NCBI GenBank assembly: GCA_937907395.1 | Contig: CALCII010000012.1 | Location: 124,001 to 188,000, forward strand | Origin: an uncultured Chitinophagaceae bacterium | GTDB taxonomy: Bacteria; Bacteroidota; Bacteroidia; Chitinophagales; Chitinophagaceae | Length of the DNA: 64,000 nucleotides | Direction: 5' to 3' | In this document: positions 1 through 8,089 of the stretch, piece by piece | How the letters are laid out: each line of letters opens with the position of its first letter | How positions within the stretch are numbered: position 1 is the stretch's first letter | Translations under genes and position numbers: made by a program | Notes under the pieces: model-generated | The model's input: the letters and a program-made list of their open reading frames with translations, nothing else | Told to the model about the DNA's origin: nothing | Database searches by the model: none

Positions 1-375
1 ACGTATCTGGTTAATACGGAGTGATGTGCGGAAAAAGAAACGGAACAAATCCTTAAAGTAGCGGGGGTAGCTCAGCCGCAGTAACCCAAAGATGAGCAAC
101 AGACCTAACGTATAGTAAAAAAGCCAGTCCTTGTTTCTATCTGTTTTTTTCTCTTCGTTAAATACCTGTGCCTGAGAAAAAATATTCAAATGCAATTTCT
201 TCAACACCTCCTGTTTGCACGAATCAAATGGCGGAAGTTGTAACTGGATGACCGTTTGTTGTTGCACAATTACTGTATCTGAAGAACCACCTGAAGCAGG
301 AGTAATATTTAACGAATCCTGTGCCTGGCAGAATATGTTCAGAAACAAAAAACAAACAAAAAGTATGAGTCGCAT
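1..375 (-). CDS. DUF4271 family membrane protein (partial)
   Basis: The reading frame starts at ATG 375-373 and runs off the left edge, so only the first 125 residues are visible. Residues 1-18 form a signal peptide (MRLILFVCFLFLNIFCQAQ). A short periplasmic stretch follows, then a membrane segment near residues 89-101 (FYYTLGLLLIFGLL) and the basic, aromatic motif YPRYFKDLFRFFFRTSLR. I recognise that motif from the Bacteroidota DUF4271 family of integral membrane proteins, whose function is unknown. In relatives these genes often lie beside uroporphyrinogen-III synthase, which would be outside this window. The family call rests on motif memory, not on a search. Confidence 0.7.
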   Translation of the reverse strand, partial: MRLILFVCFLFLNIFCQAQDSLNITPASGGSSDTVIVQQQTVIQLQLPPFDSCKQEVLKKLHLNIFSQAQVFNEEKKTDRNKDWLFYYTLGLLLIFGLLRLSYPRYFKDLFRFFFRTSLRINQIR

Positions 376-432
376 GAGGAGATCACAAAATTAAGGGGTT
401 CGGATATTGCATCAATTTGAAAAGCAAGCTTC

Positions 433-2223
433 TCAGAAAAAATTCAGGTATCCGAAATGAATTTTTGTCTGCCTGAAGTTAAAAGCCTCCTGGTCTCTTT
501 TACCTGATGCAAAACTGAGATTGAAAATACCAGCCTTTGTTTCAAAAGCCATCCCCAGTCCCAGTCCCAGAAAGCGGGAACTGGTATTGGCAAGCTGACT
601 GTTATTACGAACCCATCCCCCGTCTGTAAAAGCATACAAATAACTGTTGAGTCCGGTTAATAACCGGTACTCTGCTGCTGCAACCAGATAGGAAGAAGCG
701 AAAATACTTTCTTCATCAAACCCTCTCAGCATTCTGAATCCACCCAGTTGAAACAATTCATTTCTGAATAAAAGCGGACTTTGAACCAAACCTGCATTCA
801 GGGCCGTTTTCAGCGTAGTTTGCTTTCCCGTTTTTATAAAATGAGCTGCATTCAGTTTTAAACGGAAGGTATAAGACCGTACACCTGCAGAATCATACAA
901 CGATTGAAAATCGAATGAAGGGTCTGTTGGGCTCTTCAGACTTACGATTGAAGGATTGGGCCGAAGCTTACGGATACCAGCCGAAGCAGTGGCACGTATA
1001 TCAAACCCTTTGCGGGGATTAAACCGGTAATCCGTATTGAACCATTCGTAGTCAACACCCACATTCGTGGTGGTTTGATCAATTTGTGCGGGTAATTTCC
1101 TGGTGTTACGAATAGTAGTGGTATCAATAAAATCAATCGTAGTGATAAACTGTTGAAAAAAGATTTTACCACTTCTGTTTCCACCAAATGCATACTGAAC
1201 GCCGATTTGCAGATTGATATTGAGAAAAGAAGTGTCCTTTTTAAATCCATCAAACGAAAATTCTGCACCAAAGGGAGAACCAAACAGAAAGGGTTGCTGG
1301 TAAGAAAGTTGTAATCGTGGTGATTTGTATTGTATTTGCTGAAATAAAATGAGTAACGACTCACCCAGTCCAAAACCATTTTTGAGATTGAGATTAAAAT
1401 CGCCTGATATATTCACTTTGGATTTCCCCGATGCATCTGTTGTTGGAAGAAATCCAACAATACCATTGATCTGACTGTTCCGTTTATTTTTGAGATATAA
1501 ATTTAAAATAGAACCGGAGCCTAATAAATTCATATTCCATTTCTGTTCCTCTTCGAGATAGGGCAATTGTAATAAACGGGAACTGATGTTCATTAATTTT
1601 TGCTTCTGGTACACAGAACCGTTAGTGATTTCAAGGTAACGCTGCAGAAATCGGTTACTGATGGTTACATTTCCGAAAACACGAATGCTGTCAATTTTGT
1701 ACTGCGGACCGGAATTCACTTTAAGTATGGCGGTAATGCCCTCTGCCTCTAATTGAACACTGTCTAAAGAAACAGTGGCAAAAGGATAACCCGTGTTTTC
1801 CAGCCGGGTAAGGATCCGTTCCTGTAATTGTTGTACAACTGTATAATCAAGGTACCGGTTGTTGAAATTTTTATCCCTGAAACCAGCTGCCGACAACAAT
1901 TCCGGCGACACACCAGATGTAATCAGCCGGTTCCATTTGTACAGTTGTCCCAGGAAGATCACCACCTGTGCAGCAGCCGAATCCATCTTTACCGAATCAA
2001 CAGATGCCGTAATAAACCCTCTTCGTTGCAGTACCTGTGGTATCTGGAAAATGTATTGTCCGCATAGCTCTTTTGTGGTAAACGTTGTTTGCAGCCCCAC
2101 TGTTTCCGGTTTCAGTAAGGTGTCTGCAAACCGGTATTTTAACTGGTAGTTTGTTTGTGCAACAGAGACAAGGCCCATCTGCAAACAAACCAGAATAATT
2201 ATATAAGCAAAAAGTTTATGCAA
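433..2223 (-). CDS. BamA/TamA-like outer-membrane beta-barrel protein
   Basis: This 596-residue protein looks like an Omp85-superfamily barrel. It opens with a signal peptide (residues 1-22, ending SVAQ). The periplasmic part includes a POTRA-like unit around residues 170-245 (IDSIRVFGNVTISNRFLQRY). The rest is an amphipathic beta-rich barrel with an LGGFRMLRGFDEE loop, typical of D15/surface-antigen proteins, and ends in aromatic residues (GYLNFF). Family members insert or secrete outer-membrane proteins. It is shorter than BamA (about 800 aa), so it is more likely an accessory TamA-like protein than the essential BamA. The start codon is TTG at 2223-2221; the next ATG would cut into the signal peptide. 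It diverges from hemW across only 43 bp. Confidence 0.8.
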   Translation of the reverse strand: MHKLFAYIIILVCLQMGLVSVAQTNYQLKYRFADTLLKPETVGLQTTFTTKELCGQYIFQIPQVLQRRGFITASVDSVKMDSAAAQVVIFLGQLYKWNRLITSGVSPELLSAAGFRDKNFNNRYLDYTVVQQLQERILTRLENTGYPFATVSLDSVQLEAEGITAILKVNSGPQYKIDSIRVFGNVTISNRFLQRYLEITNGSVYQKQKLMNISSRLLQLPYLEEEQKWNMNLLGSGSILNLYLKNKRNSQINGIVGFLPTTDASGKSKVNISGDFNLNLKNGFGLGESLLILFQQIQYKSPRLQLSYQQPFLFGSPFGAEFSFDGFKKDTSFLNINLQIGVQYAFGGNRSGKIFFQQFITTIDFIDTTTIRNTRKLPAQIDQTTTNVGVDYEWFNTDYRFNPRKGFDIRATASAGIRKLRPNPSIVSLKSPTDPSFDFQSLYDSAGVRSYTFRLKLNAAHFIKTGKQTTLKTALNAGLVQSPLLFRNELFQLGGFRMLRGFDEESIFASSYLVAAAEYRLLTGLNSYLYAFTDGGWVRNNSQLANTSSRFLGLGLGMAFETKAGIFNLSFASGKRDQEAFNFRQTKIHFGYLNFF

Positions 2224-2234
2224 GAGAAACGGGG

Positions 2235-2242
2235 TAATTTTG
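2235..2242 (+). promoter_or_regulatory. Bacteroidota-type -7 box for hemW
   Basis: TAATTTTG matches the Bacteroidota sigma-A -7 element TAnnTTTG. It lies about 24 bp before the TTG start of hemW, leaving a leader of roughly 18 nt. The matching -33 element would fall inside the divergent gene and is not clear. Confidence 0.4.
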
Positions 2243-2266
2243 AATCTCTAAATTAAGGTTTCCTTT

Positions 2267-3397
2267 TTGAGTGGTATTTATATTCATATTCCCTTTTGTA
2301 AACAGGCTTGCACTTATTGCAATTTTCATTTTACAACCAGTTTGCGTTATAAAAACGAACTGGTAGCTGCTTTATTGAGTGAACTTAAGTTACAACACGA
2401 AAACAAGTACCTGTCAGGTGCTCCTGTTGAAAGTATTTATTTTGGAGGAGGAACACCCAGTTTATTGGATATTAATAATATTGCCTCCATTACCGAAGCC
2501 ATTCATCAACAATGGAACGTAAACCCGGCAGCAGAAATAACACTGGAAGCCAACCCCGATGATGTTACCAATGAAAAACTGAATGGTTGGAAAGCAGCAG
2601 GCATCAACCGATTGAGCATCGGTATTCAATCCTTATATGAAGAAGATCTGCGTTGGATGAACCGGGCTCATACTGCAGAAGAAGCAAGGAATGTAATTGA
2701 GAAAGCCAGACATGCAGGCTTTCACCAATTCAGTATCGATTTTATTTATGGAACGCCATTTCTCACAGATGAACAATGGCAGGAAGAACTGGAATGGGTG
2801 ACCCAACAGCAGATTGAGCATATTTCCTGTTATGCATTAACAGTGGAGCAACAAACACCGCTGGCCAAAAAGATAGAAAAAAAAGAATTGCAGTCGGTTG
2901 AAGCAGAGAAACAAAGCCGGCAATTCCTTCAACTGATGCAGTACATGCACGAAGCCGGTTATGAGCACTATGAGATTTCTAATTTTGCTTTGCCGGGACA
3001 CAGAAGTAAACACAACAGCTCTTACTGGAAAGGGATTCCTTACCTGGGTATTGGTCCGGCTGCCCACTCATTTAATGGAAGCACACGCCAATGGAATGTG
3101 GCAAACAACCAGCAGTATATACGTGATATAAAGAACGGAATCATTCCGGCAACTACAGAAGAGTTAACACCAGTACAGCAACTAAACGAATACATTATGA
3201 TCAGTATCCGCACAATGGAAGGATGCGATCTGAAGAAAGTGGATGAATTACGGGGCACCTATAACAAACAAGGATTTGAGCAACAGGTAAATCAGTTTGT
3301 TGCCACCGGATGGATGCTGATCGAAAATAATTCGATCATACTAACCAATGAAGGCAAATTGTTTGCCGACAAAATTGCCGCCGATCTTTTCTTTTAA
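2267..3397 (+). CDS. hemW: Radical SAM heme chaperone HemW (coproporphyrinogen III oxidase-like)
   Basis: A 376-residue radical SAM protein. The 4Fe-4S/SAM motif is C11-x3-C15-x2-C18 in HIPFCKQACTYCNF, followed by the glycine-rich YFGGGTPSLL and the family segments LSIGIQSLYEEDL and YEISNFALPGHRSKHN. These are HemW hallmarks; true HemN has a different cysteine spacing (CxxxCxxCxC). HemW binds heme and inserts it into client proteins such as respiratory enzymes. Its length matches the family (about 375-390). The start is TTG: homologues begin right at M-x-G-I-Y-I-H-I-P, and no ATG exists upstream in frame. Its stop overlaps the convergent regulator gene by 4 bp. Confidence 0.92.
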   Translation: MSGIYIHIPFCKQACTYCNFHFTTSLRYKNELVAALLSELKLQHENKYLSGAPVESIYFGGGTPSLLDINNIASITEAIHQQWNVNPAAEITLEANPDDVTNEKLNGWKAAGINRLSIGIQSLYEEDLRWMNRAHTAEEARNVIEKARHAGFHQFSIDFIYGTPFLTDEQWQEELEWVTQQQIEHISCYALTVEQQTPLAKKIEKKELQSVEAEKQSRQFLQLMQYMHEAGYEHYEISNFALPGHRSKHNSSYWKGIPYLGIGPAAHSFNGSTRQWNVANNQQYIRDIKNGIIPATTEELTPVQQLNEYIMISIRTMEGCDLKKVDELRGTYNKQGFEQQVNQFVATGWMLIENNSIILTNEGKLFADKIAADLFF

Positions 3398-3765
3398 TCA
3401 ATATGGGTGAGTATGTTTTCTGCCGCCTGTAACTGGTACATGAACAAAGGATAAAGTTCATGTTTATCGAACAATTTTGAATGAAGCATTTCCTTTAATT
3501 GATCCAGGTGCATCACCAACACTTCACGTGTGATACTTTGCGCCTGCAACGATAATGGCTTATGAATTTCAAAATCATCTTTCAGTAAATCCAGAGGCGA
3601 TACATTTAATGCCGTACTGATCTGGCGGATGTGGTTTACATTGAGCTGCGTAATGTTATTCTCAATTTTACTATATGCATTCTGAGAAATGCCCATTTGT
3701 TTTGCCACTTCTTCCTGTGTCATCTTACGCATTTCTCTGATCTTCTTAATCATGTTTCCGGGCAT
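3394..3765 (-). CDS. XRE-family helix-turn-helix regulator
   Basis: A 123-residue DNA-binding protein. Residues 5-62 form a Cro/C1-type HTH, with recognition-helix region GISQNAYSKIEN followed by LNVNHIRQISTALNVSPLDLL. The remaining 60 residues are helical (VLVMHLDQLKEMLHSKLFDKH) and may dimerise or sense a ligand. An alternative start at M5 is possible. It is not part of a phage or toxin-antitoxin pair that I can see. A tiny ORF (3790-3903) lies 24 bp upstream on the same strand, and the gene converges with hemW with a 4-bp overlap of stop codons. Targets are unknown. Confidence 0.82.
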   Translation of the reverse strand: MPGNMIKKIREMRKMTQEEVAKQMGISQNAYSKIENNITQLNVNHIRQISTALNVSPLDLLKDDFEIHKPLSLQAQSITREVLVMHLDQLKEMLHSKLFDKHELYPLFMYQLQAAENILTHID

Positions 3766-3789
3766 AGCAATTACTGGTTATAAATTCGG

Positions 3790-3903
3790 TTATTTAACTG
3801 AATGCTGTCTTTCTTTACCAGACAGGTAATGATGCAGGATCCCCAATGCAAGCATAAGTAATAAAGCCAGAGGGCCCAGTCCAGAAAATGAGATAGGAAT
3901 CAT
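3790..3903 (-). CDS. Possible 37-residue small membrane protein
   Basis: ATG at 3903 opens a 37-codon frame. Residues 8-27 (GLGPLALLLMLALGILHHYL) form one hydrophobic helix, and the tail is basic (SGKERQHSVK). It lies 24 bp upstream of the XRE gene on the same strand and fills an otherwise empty interval. No homologue is recognised. The nearest promoter-like box (3911-3918) would start transcription almost at the ATG, so the message would be leaderless, or the region would simply be the leader of the XRE gene. Coding status is uncertain. Confidence 0.35.
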   Translation of the reverse strand: MIPISFSGLGPLALLLMLALGILHHYLSGKERQHSVK

Positions 3904-3910
3904 TACAACA

Positions 3911-3918
3911 CAAAGTTA
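3911..3918 (-). promoter_or_regulatory. Possible -7 box upstream of the XRE regulator
   Basis: Read on the minus strand this is TAACTTTG, a match to TAnnTTTG. An imperfect inverted repeat (ACACAAAGT ... ACTTGTGT) spans about 3909-3950 and could be an operator for autoregulation by the XRE protein. Both are inferences from pattern only. Confidence 0.25.
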
Positions 3919-3975
3919 CACACCACTCCGTTTTTACTTGTGTATGTTAACGACTTTAACAGTTGTTGAGCGAAG

Positions 3976-5049
3976 TTAAATGAGTGTTTCTTCTACCTGT
4001 CTGAATCCTGTTGCAGGATCCAGGTTTTCCCATAAAATGCGGTAGATGGTTGTAGCGATGGGAACATCGGCATGAACTTCTTTGTTGATGAGATATAAGG
4101 AACGGCAGGCATTGTAACCCTCTGCCACCATATTCATTTCGAGTTGAGCTGTTTTTACGCTGTATCCCTTTCCTATCATTGTTCCAAATGCACGGTTACG
4201 GCTATAGGGTGAATAACAGGTAACCAGCAAATCGCCCATATATACACTGGCTGCATAGTTGGCCGATTTACGATATGGATTTTTCTGCAATTGCACGCCC
4301 GGAATAGGTTCTTTGTGAACACCCACTTCGATATTACGGATACCTACTTTGCGCAGGAAAGCAGCCATTTCATCGGCAGCATTTGCAATTAGCACACTCA
4401 GAAAATTATCTCCGTAATCCAGTCCATGTGCAATACCGCTGCCTAATGCATAGATATTTTTTAAGATGGCTGCAAACTGTACGCCATACACATCGTTGTT
4501 TGTAACTGTATTAATGTACCTGTTCTTAAACTGATCGGCAATCCACTGTGCCCCATCTTCCTGCAAACCGGTAAAAGTGAGATAAGATAATTTCTCCGAA
4601 GCTACTTCCTCTGCATGGCAGGGACCCATGATCGTATAATAATCATTGATATCAAATCCAAACTGATTGCGCAGATAATCATTCAGCAACACATTGTGTC
4701 CGGGCACCAATCCTTTAATGGCCGAAATCACTTTCTTTCCATTAAAAATACTGGGAGGCAAATTACCAAGCACCTGTTCCACGTAAGCAGAAGGAACAGC
4801 CAACACAATATACTCGGCCTGCTTAATGGTTTCTTCCACATCGGTTAGCACATTGAGCAACTCTGTTTTAAATGAAGCCGAACGGAGATAAGCCGGATTG
4901 TGTTTAAATTTCCTCAGGTTCTCTACTATGCTTTCATGACGCACACACCAGAAAATTGTATGGCCATTATCGTTCAGGATTTTTACAAGCGCTGTTGCAA
5001 AACTTCCGCTGCCAATAACTGCTATTTTATTTTTTGTTGCTTCCTGCAC
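3976..5049 (-). CDS. gpsA: NAD(P)-dependent glycerol-3-phosphate dehydrogenase
   Basis: The enzyme reduces dihydroxyacetone phosphate to sn-glycerol-3-phosphate, the backbone for phospholipids, in the cytoplasm. The N-terminal Rossmann motif is KIAVIGSGSFATALVKIL. Family segments VISAIKGLVPG, IMGPCHAEEVA and the catalytic-domain NIYALGSGIAHGLDYGDN are intact, and the C-terminus is complete. I place the start at GTG 5049-5047. The longer frame to 5139 would begin inside the terminator of the upstream gene (5106-5133), and its extra 30 residues precede the usual start of the Rossmann fold. With this start the protein has 357 residues. Confidence 0.9.
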   Translation of the reverse strand: MQEATKNKIAVIGSGSFATALVKILNDNGHTIFWCVRHESIVENLRKFKHNPAYLRSASFKTELLNVLTDVEETIKQAEYIVLAVPSAYVEQVLGNLPPSIFNGKKVISAIKGLVPGHNVLLNDYLRNQFGFDINDYYTIMGPCHAEEVASEKLSYLTFTGLQEDGAQWIADQFKNRYINTVTNNDVYGVQFAAILKNIYALGSGIAHGLDYGDNFLSVLIANAADEMAAFLRKVGIRNIEVGVHKEPIPGVQLQKNPYRKSANYAASVYMGDLLVTCYSPYSRNRAFGTMIGKGYSVKTAQLEMNMVAEGYNACRSLYLINKEVHADVPIATTIYRILWENLDPATGFRQVEETLI

Positions 5050-5105
5050 ACCGTTGATTTTGAAGAGCCCGAATATACTACTTCGTGCCTGACTGAAAAA
5101 GTTTA

Positions 5106-5133
5106 TAAAAAAACACCCGGATAAATCCGGGTG
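5106..5133 (-). terminator. Rho-independent terminator of the tolC-hlyD operon
   Basis: An 8-bp perfect stem (CACCCGGA/TCCGGGTG) with a 4-base loop is followed on the minus strand by seven Ts. It lies 20 bp after the adaptor gene stop, so gpsA needs its own promoter or read-through. Confidence 0.85.
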
Positions 5134-5153
5134 CTTCAAAAGGTTATCATGTG

Positions 5154-6533
5154 TTATTTGTTTTCGTAGACTTTGTCTTTCGGAACAACACTCACTTTCA
5201 TTCCATCTTTTAATATTTTGCTGATGGTATTATATGGTGCACTTACCACCTGGTCTCCTTCTTTAAGTCCGCTCATAACTTCGATGTATTCGTTATCCTG
5301 AATATCTGTACGGATTGGAACTTTCTTCACTGTTCCATCGGCAGCAACCACAAACACCACTTCTTCCAGATCATCAACAGAAACTGCATCTGTACCGGCA
5401 TCCTGTCCTTGTGCTTTTTTCTTTTCTTTTTCTTCTTCCACTTTTGCTTTGGCCTGCTTTTCGTTTTTATCCCTGGTTGTTACAGCAAGGATAGGGACTG
5501 CCAGAATATTTTCATGACGTTTGGTCATAATATCTGCACTGGCGCTCATACCCGGGCGGAACGGAAGGTTTCTTGATTTTTTGGGGTCAATTAAATCTTT
5601 ATATGATTCCGGATCAATACGGATGTACACTTTATAATTGGTTACATCGCTGGATGATGTGGCTATTGTTGTTGTTTGTGCAGATGTACTGCTGCTGGAG
5701 ATCTGTGTTACCACACCTTTGAACTTGCGGTTATTGTAAGCATCCACTTCTATATAAGCACTATCTCCAATATGAACTTTTGGAATATCATTTTCACCTA
5801 CATCCACTCTTACTTCAATCTTACTCATATCAGCCACACGTAAAATTTCTGTACCCAGACTAAAACTGTTACCGGCCACACGTTCGCCTTTTTTCACTGC
5901 CAGTAAGGATACAATACCATCCATTGGTGAAATGATGGTTGTACGGGAGAGATTTTTGTTTGCGGCATTTAAATCAGCTTTTGCACTTTGCACACCTGCT
6001 TTGCTGCTTTTAGCCGACTGACGTGCGGCATTTAAATCGGCTTTTGCGGTGAGATATGCACTTTCTGCCTGTTCAAACTCTGACTTGGAAATGACTTTTT
6101 CATCAAACAATTTTTTCTGACGATCATAGTTTTGTTTGGCCTGGTTGAGCCTGGCTTCAAATGAACTGAGTGATGCTTCCACATTGCCCACCTGTGCTTC
6201 CTGCTGATTAACCACAGAGGCAGCACGGTCACGGTTAGATGTTAATACATCTGCAAAAACCCTTGCCAATACCTGGCCTTTGCGAACGCTGTCGCCTTCC
6301 TGAACCAACAGATCCACTACTTCACCACTCACATCACTGCTCACCCTGCGTTCATCTTCGGGATATACTTTTCCACTTGCACTTACTGTTTCAACAATAG
6401 TACGAGTAGTAATTTTTTCAACAGCCACTTTAATGGTATTGTCTTTTCCAATAACGCCTTTCTTTTTCAGCACGAGCAATACAACAATGAGCAAAAGAAC
6501 AACACCTATCAACCACCAGATTTTCTTATTCAT
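5154..6533 (-). CDS. HlyD/MacA-type periplasmic adaptor subunit of an efflux pump
   Basis: A 459-residue membrane-fusion protein. It has one N-terminal membrane anchor (residues 4-23, IWWLIGVVLLLIVVLLVLKK), then a lipoyl/barrel-sandwich half near 60-90, a coiled-coil hairpin near 100-205 rich in Ala, Gln and Lys, a second lipoyl half (ISPMDGIVSLLAVKKGERV) and a beta-barrel domain. A charged low-complexity insert (KVEEEKEKKKAQGQ) sits near residue 375. Adaptors of this type join an inner-membrane ABC (MacB) or RND pump to a TolC channel. It follows the TolC gene by 33 bp. No pump gene lies next to it: the operon ends in a terminator. Confidence 0.85.
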   Translation of the reverse strand: MNKKIWWLIGVVLLLIVVLLVLKKKGVIGKDNTIKVAVEKITTRTIVETVSASGKVYPEDERRVSSDVSGEVVDLLVQEGDSVRKGQVLARVFADVLTSNRDRAASVVNQQEAQVGNVEASLSSFEARLNQAKQNYDRQKKLFDEKVISKSEFEQAESAYLTAKADLNAARQSAKSSKAGVQSAKADLNAANKNLSRTTIISPMDGIVSLLAVKKGERVAGNSFSLGTEILRVADMSKIEVRVDVGENDIPKVHIGDSAYIEVDAYNNRKFKGVVTQISSSSTSAQTTTIATSSSDVTNYKVYIRIDPESYKDLIDPKKSRNLPFRPGMSASADIMTKRHENILAVPILAVTTRDKNEKQAKAKVEEEKEKKKAQGQDAGTDAVSVDDLEEVVFVVAADGTVKKVPIRTDIQDNEYIEVMSGLKEGDQVVSAPYNTISKILKDGMKVSVVPKDKVYENK

Positions 6534-6566
6534 AAGTTTTGATTATTTCAATAATTAAATTTCAAA

Positions 6567-8012
6567 TTACAATTTCAGGCCCTGGCCTTTATAGAATTCC
6601 AATACTTTCATGCGGAATACATAATCAAACTGGTTTAACACCATTTGTATGCGTGCACGATACAGATTGTTTTGATTTGTGATGAGGTCAATAGAACGCA
6701 GTAACCCGGCTTCATATCTTTTCTTAGCCAACTGGTAAGAATACTCTGCGGTTTTTACCGTTTTTTGCGAAGCCACAAAACGCTGATGAGCTGCCAATGC
6801 ATTATTATAGGCACTATAGATATCCTGCTTCAACTGAAAATTATCACGATCAATGGCCAGTTCCTGGTTGTGCAAATTCAGCTTACTACGTTCGTAGTTT
6901 GTTTTTGCCTGCAATCCGTTGAAAATGGGAATGCTCACACTAAGCCCCACATTCTGTTGAAACTGATAATCCAGCTGACGGAAAAATGTTGCCTTTTGAT
7001 AACCAAGTGGCCTGTAAGCCTGAGCAAACACATTCGGATTTTCTGCGGTTCCTGTTCCGGTAAACCCAATGGGGGTTATATAAGGAATATTTGCGCCTTT
7101 GGGTAAATTTTTCAATACGCTCGAATAGGAAGTTGTTACTTGTCCGAAAGCACTAATTGTAGGATACATCTGCGCTTTTGCTGATTTTACAAATTTTTGC
7201 AAGGATTGCATGCGCAGTTGATTCACTTTCTGTTGCGGTTGATTTTTGATAGCAAGGCCATACACAAAATCGGGCATCAGATCTGAGAAAGGTTCTACAG
7301 GAATTTGCTCAACAGGAGGAGTGTCCAGTTCAAACGGAGCAGCAGGGTCCATATTCATCTGCAATTTCATTTGAAGGATAGCTGCCACATAATTTGTTTC
7401 GGCATCAATCAAAGAACTGCTGTCGGTAGCCAGTTGTGCTTCCAGTTCAGCAGCATTCAGTTCGGGAAGCGTTCCGGCATCCACCAGCTTGCGTGTATTT
7501 TTTAATTGTTCGGCTGTGGTACCCACCTGTACCTGTACAATACGCACCCGTTCCCTCGCCAGCAGGGCTTGCAGGTAAGCGGCCGCCACATTGAGAGAAA
7601 TATCATTTTTCAGTTTATCAATATTTGCAGTGGAAGCTTTTGACTCCAGTTCATTGGCTTCAATGGCATACTTGCGGGAAAACCAGTTAAACAGGGAAAC
7701 ATTGGACCCCATCTGGAACTGATTGTACCCAAATTGCTGATTCGTAAACAAATTCGTTACACGGTCAATAGAACGTCCAAACTGGAATCCGTCATTGTTA
7801 TTAAAGCTGAGCGATGGCCATCGGCCTGCTTTGCTCTGCTTAAATGTAAGTTCGGCTAACCTTGCCTGTACATCGGCTTGTTTAACAGAAATATTGTTTG
7901 TTACAGCATATTCCACGCATCTGCGTAAATCCCATTTTTGCTGGGCGGAAGTTACTTGGACTAAGGCCAGGAAAATGAAGATGAGAGTTAAAGAATAAAA
8001 GGGTTTTCTCAT
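6567..8012 (-). CDS. TolC-family outer-membrane efflux channel
   Basis: A 481-residue outer-membrane factor. It has a signal peptide (residues 1-23, ending TSAQ) and two OEP repeats rich in Ala, Gln and Asn helices (for example LDTPPVEQIPVEPF between repeats, and the second-half ending KKRYEAGLLRSIDLITNQNN). This channel would form the exit duct for the HlyD-type adaptor encoded 33 bp downstream. A TACATTTG box on the minus strand at 8018-8025 lies very close to the ATG, so if it is used the transcript is nearly leaderless. Substrate unknown. Confidence 0.87.
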   Translation of the reverse strand: MRKPFYSLTLIFIFLALVQVTSAQQKWDLRRCVEYAVTNNISVKQADVQARLAELTFKQSKAGRWPSLSFNNNDGFQFGRSIDRVTNLFTNQQFGYNQFQMGSNVSLFNWFSRKYAIEANELESKASTANIDKLKNDISLNVAAAYLQALLARERVRIVQVQVGTTAEQLKNTRKLVDAGTLPELNAAELEAQLATDSSSLIDAETNYVAAILQMKLQMNMDPAAPFELDTPPVEQIPVEPFSDLMPDFVYGLAIKNQPQQKVNQLRMQSLQKFVKSAKAQMYPTISAFGQVTTSYSSVLKNLPKGANIPYITPIGFTGTGTAENPNVFAQAYRPLGYQKATFFRQLDYQFQQNVGLSVSIPIFNGLQAKTNYERSKLNLHNQELAIDRDNFQLKQDIYSAYNNALAAHQRFVASQKTVKTAEYSYQLAKKRYEAGLLRSIDLITNQNNLYRARIQMVLNQFDYVFRMKVLEFYKGQGLKL

Positions 8013-8089
8013 AAAAGCAAATGTAATTCTTAAGTGCTACGAAATTATTGAATTTTGATCAGTGGCGCTACTCAATTACCGAAAACCCC

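Noticed and set aside
942..1379. A 145-codon frame inside the BamA-like gene
   Set aside because: Same-strand, other-frame shadow of a clear coding sequence; composition is not protein-like.
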